Below are positions 6,989 through 15,435 of a DNA stretch of 64,000 nt, piece by piece (the stretch's first letter is position 1; the number at the start of each line of letters is the position of its first letter). The DNA comes from Siminovitchia fordii DSM 16014 = CIP 108821 (GTDB lineage Bacteria; Bacillota; Bacilli; Bacillales; Bacillaceae_C), in the NCBI RefSeq assembly GCF_000374565.1, contig NZ_KB894689.1, positions 1 through 64,000 of the forward strand. The letters run 5' to 3'. The notes under the pieces are model-generated. The model did not search any database, was not told the origin of the DNA, and saw only the letters and a list, made by a program, of their open reading frames with translations. The position numbers were made by a program, and so were the translations under genes.

Positions 6989-8530
6989 TCACTGTATCGG
7001 TATCCAAAAATCTTTCCCATTATATACGGAAATCCCATTGAGAGTCTCTTTTCTGCCATTTACTATCCTGATATTTTGGTTGGCAGGATATTGGATGAAT
7101 GTGCCGCTTTTTTTCGCTATAAAGATGGCTTGTTTGTTTTCCTTCACTTTTATTTCTGTCTTAAATCCCATATTGATGTAATGCTCTTTTGCAGGGACGA
7201 ATCTTTTTTTTGTAAGCTCGGAAAGTGGGGGAAGTGCGAGATGCTTGATGACATATCCAGGCAGCTCCGTATTATTAATGAGACCCTGCGGCTTATGCAA
7301 GACGCCTTTACCCCCATAGGTGTAGAGAAAGACATCCTCACCTGAATGCCCGCGGGTGGTGAAACCTAAATGGGCACGTTGGGTCATCATTTGAACCATC
7401 GCTTTTTCTATATCTTTTTCTTTTTTTAACCGCTTAATTTCAGTTTTTGTAAGATTATCCAGGCCATAGCTTTTTAGGACATCTTCAATATTAGACTTGT
7501 TTTGCTTTAATTGGGATATAGCACCTGCCACAGTAAGGGAAGCTTTCTTTAAAGGTTCTGTAAACTCTTCTGATGGTGTTTCTGGATACGTTTGATCCGT
7601 TTGTCTGTTTCCCATTGTCAATCCGCTGTTTCCATGGTCTGCGACAGCGATTAGAAGGGTGTTTTGGTCTTCTTTGGCAAATTGCAGAGCTACTTTAACA
7701 GCTTCATCAAATGCCAGGACCTCGCTGATCATTCCAACAGGGTCGTTTTTGTGTCCGGCAAAATCAACCTTGCTCCCCTCTATAAAGAGAAGAAAACCAC
7801 TAGGGTTTCGATCAAGTGTTTGAAGGGCTTTTTTAGTCATCTCAGCAAGGGAAGGCTGTTTCGGATGCAGCTTTTTCCTGTCAAAATCATAGGCCATGTC
7901 TTCTTCGGAAAAATAACCAATGAGCTGCCGGCTGTTAGAATCCATCAACTCATTCTTAGTGGAAACATGATCTAGCATCCCTTCCATTTTGGCAAATGAA
8001 TATTTTTTTCCGCCGCCAAGCATGACATCGAAATTCTGATGGGCTTGCTGAATACCGATCTCTTTCATTTGATGGCGGCTGTTAGAGTGCGCTGAAAAAG
8101 CAGCAGGTGTGGCATGTTGAACAGGAGCTGTGGCAACGATGCCTGTTGCCAGCCCTTTTTCTTTTGCAGCTTCTAAAACGTTTGCCACTGGCCGTCCTCT
8201 GAACGTTCCGTCTTTTTCTTCAACGGGAACCATTCCAATAAAATCCACGATCGTTTTCTGACCAGTGGCCATGGCGGTTGCAGCAGCTGCTGAGTCGGTA
8301 ATGGCCGATCGCAAAGAATAGGTACGGACTCCTCCTGACAGTATTTCATCCAATGCAAGTGCTTTGCCCTTATAATGCCTGGCCAATGTAATGACGTCCG
8401 AATTTGTTCCGTCCATCACCATGAAGATGACATTTTTTCGGCTATCCACGTTCAAAGAGGCATCGACGTTATGGGGGACAGCATAAGAAATAGAATATAA
8501 AAGAACTGCAATGACCATTTTCTTAAACAT
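6989..8530 (-). CDS. Secreted alkaline phosphatase (PhoA family)
   Basis: Phosphomonoesterase that releases inorganic phosphate outside the cell. About 513 residues with an N-terminal signal peptide (residues 1-25). The metal-binding NVIFMVMDGTN segment replaces the common DGMG. The nucleophile motif ITDSAAAATAMATG contains the catalytic Ser. Later metal-site blocks are FIEGSKVDFAGH, VADHGNSG and TTRGHSGEDV. ATG 8530 is preferred over 8533 for RBS spacing (GGAGG at rc 8537-8541). It has a longer C-terminal beta-rich tail than E. coli PhoA. I see no PHO box with confidence. Confidence 0.88.
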   Translation of the reverse strand: MFKKMVIAVLLYSISYAVPHNVDASLNVDSRKNVIFMVMDGTNSDVITLARHYKGKALALDEILSGGVRTYSLRSAITDSAAAATAMATGQKTIVDFIGMVPVEEKDGTFRGRPVANVLEAAKEKGLATGIVATAPVQHATPAAFSAHSNSRHQMKEIGIQQAHQNFDVMLGGGKKYSFAKMEGMLDHVSTKNELMDSNSRQLIGYFSEEDMAYDFDRKKLHPKQPSLAEMTKKALQTLDRNPSGFLLFIEGSKVDFAGHKNDPVGMISEVLAFDEAVKVALQFAKEDQNTLLIAVADHGNSGLTMGNRQTDQTYPETPSEEFTEPLKKASLTVAGAISQLKQNKSNIEDVLKSYGLDNLTKTEIKRLKKEKDIEKAMVQMMTQRAHLGFTTRGHSGEDVFLYTYGGKGVLHKPQGLINNTELPGYVIKHLALPPLSELTKKRFVPAKEHYINMGFKTEIKVKENKQAIFIAKKSGTFIQYPANQNIRIVNGRKETLNGISVYNGKDFWIPIQ

Positions 8531-8611
8531 CATTTACCTCCAGTCTATGCTAGTGAATGGTCTTATTATTGGAAGCAAAAATGAAATTATTCGATATTAA
8601 AAGCAAGTTAA

Positions 8612-8650
8612 AATAAAAAACCGTAACGCTTTTCCGCGTTACGGTTTTCG
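8612..8650 (-). terminator. Terminator after the NlpC/P60 endopeptidase gene
   Basis: Perfect 11-bp stem AACCGTAACGC (8619-8629) / GCGTTACGGTT (8636-8646); on the minus strand it is followed by TTTTTTATTTT. Confidence 0.9.
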
Positions 8651-8652
8651 TA

Positions 8653-9732
8653 TTAATAAAACTTCTTGAATCCGTCGAATTTGCTTTTCCAATAGGAATT
8701 ATTCAAGCTGGATACCTCAACTCCATTGTTTCCCGCATGGATAAATTGGTTGCTTCCCAGGTAGATTCCCATATGTGAAATACCACTTCGATATGTATTT
8801 TTAAAGAAGACCAGGTCACCGGCCTGTGGGCTTTTTACATAATACGAGCGATTGTAGTATCCGTCTGTTCCCATTCTGCTGATGTTGTGGCCAGCTTGTT
8901 TAAATGCATAGTAAATGAATCCGCTGCAGTCAAATCCGGAAGGAGATGTTCCACCCCAAGCATATTTAGTTCCAATATGCTGTTTGGCCACTTGGACTAC
9001 ATTACCGACTTTTGATGGGGCTGGTTTCGAAGGAGCAGCCGGTTGTTTGACATTGTTCCCGGTAGGAGCTTGGCCGCTCAGACGCAGGACTTGTCCAACA
9101 TAAATCAAGTCAGATCTTAATCCGTTTGCCTGTTTCAACTTTGCAACAGTTGTACCGTATTTTGCTGCTATGCGACCGAGTGTATCGCCAGCGACAACCT
9201 TATATGTAGTTGCATTTGCAGTGTTGTTGTTGCTACTGTTTGCTGCCGGCCTTGAATTTGAAGGAGATCCAGCGGTCGGTGCAGATGAACTGCTGCCGCC
9301 TCTCTTTGATACTTTTAAAACCTGTCCTGGTCTGATAAGATCAGATGTCAGTCCGTTCCATTGCTTTAATTGGGAAAGGGAAATGCCGTGAGAATTCGCA
9401 ATCTTAATCAGATAGTCTCCTGATTTAACAACGTATGTATCTTTCGAGTTAGAGGCAGTGGCCGAACTGTTTGTTGAGGTTTTGGCAGTCGGAGCAGTTG
9501 ACGTACTGCCTGTTTTTTTGTTTCCATCTATTTTGAGTACTTGCCTTGGGTAGATGATATCACTGTTTAATTTATTCAAATTTTTTATATTAGTGACAGT
9601 GGTTTTGTATTGGTTTGCTATCTTCCAAAGAGTGTCCCCAGGCTTTACTTCGTGGCTTGCAGCAGAAGCTTCTCCAGAAAAAGTTGCTACTAATGCTACT
9701 GTAGCCACGCCGCCCACTAACTTTTTCTTCAC
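8653..9732 (-). CDS. Peptidoglycan D,L-endopeptidase with three LysM domains (LytE/CwlS type)
   Basis: 359-residue cell-wall hydrolase. Signal peptide at 1-25 (ending GEASAA), three LysM repeats at about 27-69, 98-142 and 177-219 (each with a YxVxxGDTLxxIA-type start) joined by Ser/Thr/Asn-rich linkers, then an NlpC/P60 domain from about 245. The catalytic Cys is in FDCSGFIYY and the His in GISHMGIYLG, with a second His in FIHAG. Start GTG 9732 with GGGGG upstream. B. subtilis LytE has the same 3xLysM-NlpC plan. TTAACA-N17-TATGCT upstream on the minus strand is a plausible promoter. It is a vegetative autolysin, likely needed for elongation or separation. Confidence 0.9.
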   Translation of the reverse strand: MKKKLVGGVATVALVATFSGEASAASHEVKPGDTLWKIANQYKTTVTNIKNLNKLNSDIIYPRQVLKIDGNKKTGSTSTAPTAKTSTNSSATASNSKDTYVVKSGDYLIKIANSHGISLSQLKQWNGLTSDLIRPGQVLKVSKRGGSSSSAPTAGSPSNSRPAANSSNNNTANATTYKVVAGDTLGRIAAKYGTTVAKLKQANGLRSDLIYVGQVLRLSGQAPTGNNVKQPAAPSKPAPSKVGNVVQVAKQHIGTKYAWGGTSPSGFDCSGFIYYAFKQAGHNISRMGTDGYYNRSYYVKSPQAGDLVFFKNTYRSGISHMGIYLGSNQFIHAGNNGVEVSSLNNSYWKSKFDGFKKFY

Positions 9733-9926
9733 TATTTATTCCCCCTAAATATGTAGCTTTTAAGCAAGTCTAGCATAAAAATTTCACAATTCATGTTAAT
9801 AATACAAAATGTTACATTTTTTTAATAATGTAACCATATTTTTCCAATCAAGATAAATGATTTTCTTTTCATCTGTGGGTCAATATCATAGAATATGAAT
9901 AATAAGTATTTCAGGAGGTTATTGAC

Positions 9927-11111
9927 TTGGAAAAAATAAATAGATTTGAAACGGATGTCATACATGCCGGGTATAAACCATCCGATCACCATGGAAGCCT
10001 CGTCCCGCCCATTTTTCAAACTTCGACATATACATTTCCTTCCGCCGAAGAAGGGGAGAGACGATTTGCGGGGGAATCTGAAGGGCACATTTATTCAAGG
10101 CTGGGAAACCCAACTGTAAAAGCTCTTGAGGAGAGAATGACAGTACTTGAACAGGGGGAGGCGGCTCTTGCATTTGCTTCAGGAATGGCGGCTGTAAGTG
10201 CAACACTTTTCCATTTGACGAATACAGGCGACCATATTCTATGCTCTGATGGTATTTATGGATGTACATTCGGCCTTTTACAATTGATGGAGAAGAAATA
10301 TAAGATCAATCACAATTTGATTAGTATGGATAGTGAGGAAACGGTCAGGTCAGCTATTCGTGAGAACACGAAAGTGATTTATGTTGAGACCCCAATCAAT
10401 CCGACAATGAAGCTGGTCGACCTTGAAATGATTGTAAGCATAGCAAAGGAACACGATATACGTGTTGTCGTTGATAATACATTTTGTTCACCGTATTTGC
10501 AAAGGCCGCTTGCCTTGGGATGCGACTATGTTGTACACAGCGCCACCAAATATATTGGGGGTCATGGTGATGTAGTTGCGGGTCTTGTAGTTGGTGCAGA
10601 TAAAGATGAGATAGCTGAAATGGGCGTCACTATGAGAAAAGATATCGGTGGAATTATGTCTCCTTTTGATGCCTGGCTGCTGTTGCGCGGGTTGAAGACA
10701 CTAGCAGTACGACTTGACCGCCACTGCGAAAATGCCGAAAAAATTGCCGGCAATTTAAAAGCGCATCCGAAGGTTGGGCGAATGTTCTACCCTGGGGATT
10801 CCGAGTTCCCGCAATATGACCTTGCCAAGCGGCAGATGAAACTGCCGGGAGGGATGATCAGCTTTGAAGTAAAGGGAAGCAAAGAGGATGCACAAGCAAT
10901 TTTAAACCGAGTAAAGCTCATTCGCCTTGCGGTAAGTCTGGGTGACACCGAAACATTGATTCAGCATCCGGCTACGATGACCCATGCTGTCGTACCTGAG
11001 GAAGAACGGAAAAAAATGGGAATAACTGATACATTAATCAGAATGTCTGTTGGTCTTGAAGCATGGGAAGATATTTGGGAGGACCTGAAACAGGCTCTGG
11101 ATGGAATCTGA
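9927..11111 (+). CDS. Methionine gamma-lyase-like PLP enzyme (Cys/Met metabolism family)
   Basis: 394-residue fold-type I PLP enzyme. The lysine that binds PLP is in HSATKYIGGHGD (Lys208). YGCTF at 111-115 carries Cys113, equivalent to the Cys116 I recall as diagnostic of methionine gamma-lyase in Pseudomonas, and the DNTFCSPYLQRPLALG block is also lyase-like. Predicted reaction: L-methionine to methanethiol, 2-oxobutyrate and ammonia; related activity on homocysteine or cystathionine cannot be excluded. Start TTG 9927 with AGGAGG at 9914-9919. It stands alone, with its own terminator. Confidence is high for the family and moderate for the substrate. Confidence 0.82.
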   Translation: MEKINRFETDVIHAGYKPSDHHGSLVPPIFQTSTYTFPSAEEGERRFAGESEGHIYSRLGNPTVKALEERMTVLEQGEAALAFASGMAAVSATLFHLTNTGDHILCSDGIYGCTFGLLQLMEKKYKINHNLISMDSEETVRSAIRENTKVIYVETPINPTMKLVDLEMIVSIAKEHDIRVVVDNTFCSPYLQRPLALGCDYVVHSATKYIGGHGDVVAGLVVGADKDEIAEMGVTMRKDIGGIMSPFDAWLLLRGLKTLAVRLDRHCENAEKIAGNLKAHPKVGRMFYPGDSEFPQYDLAKRQMKLPGGMISFEVKGSKEDAQAILNRVKLIRLAVSLGDTETLIQHPATMTHAVVPEEERKKMGITDTLIRMSVGLEAWEDIWEDLKQALDGI

Positions 11112-11116
11112 TAGAG

Positions 11117-11160
11117 AAAAAACCTTGCCATTTTCATTGAAAATAAGGCAAGGTTTTTTG
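11117..11160 (+). terminator. Terminator after methionine gamma-lyase gene
   Basis: AAAAAACCTTGCC (11117-11129) pairs with GGCAAGGTTTTTT (11147-11159); may work in both directions. Confidence 0.9.
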
Positions 11161-11271
11161 GGTCGGGATGTAGTGAAATCGAAATTTAACATATACATGA
11201 AGAAGCTTGAGTCCATAATCAAAAGGTCTTGAACTGGTGCTAAAAAAATTTTGGGTATCGGCTTTTTTTTA

Positions 11272-11300
11272 TTGTAACCGAAAAAAATGACATTTATAAT
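11272..11300 (+). promoter_or_regulatory. nagB promoter with overlapping cre-like site
   Basis: TTGTAA (11272-11277), a 17-bp spacer and TATAAT (11295-11300) form a SigA promoter about 165 bases before nagB. Bases 11272-11286 (TTGTAACCGAAAAAA) match the CcpA cre consensus WTGNAANCGNWNNCW except at the late C, so catabolite repression through the -35 region is plausible. Confidence 0.5.
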
Positions 11301-11462
11301 TAATAGATGTTCGATGTATGGTTAAGAATGCCCCATTGAAGTATAGAACAGGGTGTATTTTATACTGATTAAGGGTTGCTGTATGAATAGCAGTGACCGG
11401 CCAATGAGAAAACAGATAAAAGAATAATTGTTTTGCGCCGATACTTGTTAGGAGGAAAAAGT

Positions 11463-12173
11463 ATGAATGTGTTAATATTCGAAAGCCCCGAAGAAGCCAC
11501 ACAAGCAGCTTTTGAGATTGTAATGAAACGCCTTGAAAGTGGGTTGAGAACAATCGGCCTTGCTACAGGAAGCACCCCTTTGAAGCTTTATGAAAAACTC
11601 CGTAATACGAATACTGATGTATCTCATGTGACAACTGTTAATTTGGATGAGTATGTTGGGTTGGAACCGACTGATCCCCAAAGCTACAATTATTATATGA
11701 ACGAAGAATTATTCAAATATATGAATTTCGCTGCAACTTATGTCCCTAATGGTGTGGCTGAGGATCCTGAACAAGAGTGTGAACGCTATGAGGGAATTCT
11801 CAAAAAACATCCCGTTGACCTACAAATATTAGGTATGGGGCCAAACGGCCATATCGGCTTCAATGAACCGGGCACCTCCTTTGATTCAGTAACGCATATT
11901 GCCGAGTTGACTCCATCCACGAGAGAGGCCAATAAACGATTTTTTGAAAAAGAGGAAGACGTTCCGACGAAAGCTATTACAATGGGGATTTCTTCCATTA
12001 TGTCTGCAAAAGAGGTTTTGATGCTGGCATTTGGGGAAGGTAAAGCGGAAGCGGTAAGAAGTATGATTGAGGGGGCTGTTACGGTGGATTGCCCCGCCTC
12101 TGTACTGCAAAAACATTCAAATGCTATCATCATCCTAGATACAGAGGCAGCAAGTAAATTAAAGTCTGAGTAA
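11463..12173 (+). CDS. nagB: Glucosamine-6-phosphate deaminase NagB
   Basis: Converts glucosamine-6-phosphate to fructose-6-phosphate and ammonia, the entry of amino sugars into glycolysis. 236 residues from ATG 11463 (TTAGGAGG upstream); a longer frame from 11433 lacks an RBS. Sugar-phosphate loop LATGSTP (33-39), catalytic Asp62 in NLDEYVGL, and His130 in GMGPNGHIGFNEPG. No nagA or nagR is adjacent, unlike the usual nagAB operon. A terminator follows and the next gene is convergent. Confidence 0.95.
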   Translation: MNVLIFESPEEATQAAFEIVMKRLESGLRTIGLATGSTPLKLYEKLRNTNTDVSHVTTVNLDEYVGLEPTDPQSYNYYMNEELFKYMNFAATYVPNGVAEDPEQECERYEGILKKHPVDLQILGMGPNGHIGFNEPGTSFDSVTHIAELTPSTREANKRFFEKEEDVPTKAITMGISSIMSAKEVLMLAFGEGKAEAVRSMIEGAVTVDCPASVLQKHSNAIIILDTEAASKLKSE

Positions 12174-12183
12174 ACACAAATAA

Positions 12184-12222
12184 GGCCGGAGCATCAAGTT
12201 ATGGTGCCCGGCATTTATTTTT
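12184..12222 (+). terminator. Terminator after nagB
   Basis: GCCGG(A)GCATC pairs with GGTGCCCGGC (12185-12212), followed by ATTTATTTTT. Confidence 0.75.
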
Positions 12223-13495
12223 AATGCTGCAATATCCCCATAAGAATATATTTGATGACTTGCTTTCGTGTAATGTCTTTTAATGCAGTTCTGTTTAATT
12301 GATAAACGTCCAACGGGGTTATGAATGGAGCCTGCTTCACTGCGTCACGCTGATCCGTAACGTACAATTCCCCCTCCTGTGCTCCTTTTGTAATTGAATA
12401 AAGGTTTCCCACATTCAATCCCGTGGCAATTTCCCTCTCTTCAGTCAATCCTTTTTCGTTTAAAATCCAAATATAAGACTTTTCATCTTCATCCCTAATG
12501 CTTTTTCCGAAAATGGCCGGAACGTTGTTTGCCTCTTCTAAAATGATATCCGCAGTAACATGGTAACCGATGTGTACATCCTTGTTTTCTTTTTCAAAGG
12601 TAACCATAAAGGGATAAAGACTTTTGTTTTTATGATCGGGATTGTCCGACGGCAGTTTGACGATTTGACTAATTTCCCCGGTTAAGCGACCTTCGAACAA
12701 GTGAGAAAGGACTTTCACTTTCATCCCTTCATTTACTTTGCCCAACTGCTCCTCGTTTAGTTCCCCTTTCAGCACTGTCTCATTGGAAGCGATTGTCATG
12801 ATTTTGTTTGAGTCTGGATTAATTTCTTTGATAATCCCTGCGATGGGACTTGTAATTGACAGCTTTTCCTTGTCAATTAGAAACGTGTCTCTTTGTTTCT
12901 CCAGTTTCTTAATATCCGCTTCAATCTTTTCCATCTCCAATGTTTTTTCACCGATTTCTTTATCAATGGTCTGCTGCCATTCAGCCTGATTAAAATCCTG
13001 ATAAGTTTCAGGAAGAGGCTGTGGATCGTTGTAATCAGTATCGGAATCGATATTGTAATATGAATCTGTGTAAGTTGGTCTCGATGAAACGGGAGGAGGC
13101 ATGGACTTTAAGTTGTTGATAAGAATCTGGATACTGTTTTTCTTTGAATGCAGGCTTTCTATCTCCGCATTCAGTTGAGCGGCAAGGTTGTCAATTTTTT
13201 CACCCTGGTAAGCGAACAGAGGGGTTCCCGCTTCAACAGAATCGCCTTCATTGACATAGAATTCCTTTATGGTTTCATCCTTATCGGCCATTACATAGTG
13301 TCTCTCGGCTTCTGTAATCACTCCATCGACGGGCATTGAATGAACAATGTCCGTTTTCCGTATCAGGGACCAGTCTGTAATATGATTAACCCGGCTGACT
13401 TTGCTGTTCTCCCTGCCGATTAGCACAATGTTTGCTGTTAGAAAAACTGTTATTCCTATTACAACTAGTAAGCGAAGCCACTTATTCATTGCCAC
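12221..13495 (-). CDS. HlyD/YknX-like membrane fusion protein
   Basis: 424-residue efflux adaptor. N-terminal membrane anchor at about 7-27, then a split biotinyl/lipoyl domain, a long coiled-coil hairpin (about 115-215, interrupted by a Tyr/Asp/Pro-rich loop at 151-170) and beta-barrel domains with SPIAGIIKEIN and GLNVGNLYSITKGAQEGE. B. subtilis YknX is the closest known type; it works with YknW and the YknYZ ABC transporter against the SdpC toxin. Here the gene follows a YknW-like gene, but the ABC subunits are missing on both sides. The stop lies close to the nagB terminator. Confidence 0.75.
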   Translation of the reverse strand: MAMNKWLRLLVVIGITVFLTANIVLIGRENSKVSRVNHITDWSLIRKTDIVHSMPVDGVITEAERHYVMADKDETIKEFYVNEGDSVEAGTPLFAYQGEKIDNLAAQLNAEIESLHSKKNSIQILINNLKSMPPPVSSRPTYTDSYYNIDSDTDYNDPQPLPETYQDFNQAEWQQTIDKEIGEKTLEMEKIEADIKKLEKQRDTFLIDKEKLSITSPIAGIIKEINPDSNKIMTIASNETVLKGELNEEQLGKVNEGMKVKVLSHLFEGRLTGEISQIVKLPSDNPDHKNKSLYPFMVTFEKENKDVHIGYHVTADIILEEANNVPAIFGKSIRDEDEKSYIWILNEKGLTEEREIATGLNVGNLYSITKGAQEGELYVTDQRDAVKQAPFITPLDVYQLNRTALKDITRKQVIKYILMGILQH

Positions 13496-13507
13496 AGCAC
13501 ACTTTCA

Positions 13508-14200
13508 TTATAAGATCTTATTAAAATCAAGTAGAGCCAGAATTGCGGTACCGAGCCAAAAAATGACATGCATACCAAGAGTGATAAAAAATGATGTCAC
13601 TGGGCTCCGGCTGCTTAAGATACGCAGGCCATAAAGCTGGATCGAAATAGCCCAAATTTTAAATAAAGAGATACATCCAAGAAAATAAATCAAAAATGGT
13701 TTTTCAGTCATGTGCTGAGCAGCCGGACCCATAGAAAATGGGGAAGAGAACCAGGGCAAATTCATTTGCGCGGCAAGCACAATATTTACTACCTGCTCAA
13801 ATAGAAAAATGGGAAATACAAAAGCCTGTAATGCAACAAGTTTGGTATAGGGGACGTCGGTAAGTGTCCAGAACCAAAGTGCTTGGAAGAAAATAATTAA
13901 GGCTGCATAGAGAAATCCAAGAATCAACCGTCCCGAAACAAAGTAGATTTTCAGCCATTCAAACTCTTCATTGGGAACTTCCGTTAATTTTGAGGAAAAT
14001 ACATGAGACCCTATGCCTACAAAACCCGATATGCCAAAAACAAGAGCGCTTATTAAAAAGAGCAGCCATATTTTCGGGTGTAGACCATAAACGGTTTCTG
14101 CTTTTTCCAGTTGGAAAAAACTTCTTTTAGGGTAAATCAAGCCTTTTAATATCCTAAACTGATAAATCAACTTCAGATCACCTGTCTCTGAAACCTTCAA
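13508..14200 (-). CDS. Yip1-family membrane protein (YknW-like)
   Basis: 230-residue integral membrane protein with about five hydrophobic segments, of the Yip1 type. The N-terminal cytosolic stretch includes KGLIYPKRSFFQLEKAE, resembling YknW, which in B. subtilis helps assemble the YknXYZ exporter. It lies 12 bases before the YknX-like gene, so the two are co-transcribed. RBS on the minus strand is weak. No ATP-binding cassette follows. Confidence 0.65.
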   Translation of the reverse strand: MKVSETGDLKLIYQFRILKGLIYPKRSFFQLEKAETVYGLHPKIWLLFLISALVFGISGFVGIGSHVFSSKLTEVPNEEFEWLKIYFVSGRLILGFLYAALIIFFQALWFWTLTDVPYTKLVALQAFVFPIFLFEQVVNIVLAAQMNLPWFSSPFSMGPAAQHMTEKPFLIYFLGCISLFKIWAISIQLYGLRILSSRSPVTSFFITLGMHVIFWLGTAILALLDFNKIL

Positions 14201-14416
14201 TTTCCTTCATTTTACCTTATATTTTATATTTTTGTAATCTTCAATATAAAAATAAGATATTATTCGAATTATTTACTGAAAAACCACGTTAATATAGCCC
14301 TGAAAACAATATAACTCTTTTCTAACAAAGCTTTCAAAAAAAGTTTAAAATAGGAAAGGTTGATATAATCAATATGTAAACGGATACAGGTTTTGCAGCT
14401 GCTTATGAGCAGCTAT

Positions 14417-14462
14417 AAGATTCTGAAAAATGGTTGACGAAACATGTAATCAGCGTTATGAT
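14417..14462 (+). promoter_or_regulatory. ilvE promoter with CodY-like box
   Basis: TTGACG (14434-14439), 17-bp spacer, TATGAT (14457-14462): a near-consensus SigA promoter. Directly upstream, 14417-14431 (AAGATTCTGAAAAAT) matches the 15-bp CodY motif AATTTTCWGAAAATT at 12 of 15 positions. CodY is the branched-chain amino acid and GTP-responsive repressor of ilv-leu genes in Bacillus. Confidence 0.7.
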
Positions 14463-14517
14463 TAGGAACAATATAATACATCCACAAACGACAAATGTGC
14501 GAGAGGGGCGAACAAAG

Positions 14518-15417
14518 GTGAGTGAGCAGTGGATATTCCTCAACGGCAGCTATGTGAAAAAGGAAGAAGCCGTTATTTCGGTATATGACCATGGATTTTT
14601 GTATGGGGATGGTGTTTTTGAAGGAATCCGTTCATACGGCGGCAATATATTCCGCCTGAATGAGCATCTCATACGCCTGTATGAATCCGCCAAATCCATT
14701 ATGATTGATATACCGTATACACAGGAGGAAATGACACAAATTCTTGTGGAAACTCTCCGAAGAAATAATCTGAAAGATGGGTATATTCGCCTGGTCGTTT
14801 CTCGTGGAGTCGGAGATCTTGGGCTTGACCCGGCAAACTGCAGGAAGCCTTCTGTGATAGTGATTGCCGAGCCTCTTCGAATTTTCCCTGAAGAGCTGTA
14901 TGATTCAGGAATCGAGATTGCTACAGTAGCCAGCCGGCGCAACCGTTCGGATGTACTCGATCCGATGATCAAATCATTAAACTATTTAAATAATATTCTT
15001 GTAAAAATAGAAGCAAACCTTGCTGGCGTACAAGAAGCGTTAATGCTGAACGACCAAGGATATGTTGCTGAAGGTTCTGCTGATAATATATTTATTGTGA
15101 AAGGTAACAAACTGTTGACTCCTCCGGGGCATGTAGGAGCGCTCGTGGGAGTTACGAGAAATACCATCATCGAAATTGCAAGAGAGAAAGGCTATGAAGT
15201 TGAAGAAGCCATGTTCACCAGACATGAGGTTTATACAGCTGACGAGGTATTCCTGACAGGAACTGCAGCGGAAGTCATTGCTGTTGTAAAAGTGGACGGA
15301 CGTGTCATCGGTGAAGGCAAGCCAGGTCCTGTAACAAATGATCTGCTTTCAAGCTTCAGAGAGATAACCTTGACAGATGGAGTAAAAGTTTACAGCGAAT
15401 CATTACATGTCAGCTAA
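14518..15417 (+). CDS. ilvE: Branched-chain amino acid aminotransferase IlvE
   Basis: Last step of Ile, Leu and Val synthesis: transfers the amino group from glutamate to the branched 2-oxo acids. 299 residues, class IV PLP fold. The PLP lysine is Lys152 in MIKSLNYLNN; phosphate-binding GVTRNTIIEIA lies in the C-terminal half. Start GTG 14518 (GAGAGGGG at 14501-14508). The longer frame from 14434 would begin inside the -35 element, so it is excluded. This is the shorter type I enzyme rather than the ~360-residue YwaA/YbgE type. It leads the ilv-leu block. Confidence 0.93.
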   Translation: MSEQWIFLNGSYVKKEEAVISVYDHGFLYGDGVFEGIRSYGGNIFRLNEHLIRLYESAKSIMIDIPYTQEEMTQILVETLRRNNLKDGYIRLVVSRGVGDLGLDPANCRKPSVIVIAEPLRIFPEELYDSGIEIATVASRRNRSDVLDPMIKSLNYLNNILVKIEANLAGVQEALMLNDQGYVAEGSADNIFIVKGNKLLTPPGHVGALVGVTRNTIIEIAREKGYEVEEAMFTRHEVYTADEVFLTGTAAEVIAVVKVDGRVIGEGKPGPVTNDLLSSFREITLTDGVKVYSESLHVS

Positions 15418-15435
15418 GATTAGAGGGGGATGACG

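Noticed and set aside
9733-9850. WalR binding site upstream of the LysM/NlpC endopeptidase
   Set aside because: TGTAAC-like hexamers occur, but spacings are 10, 16 or 19 bases instead of the 11-base start-to-start of the WalR consensus.
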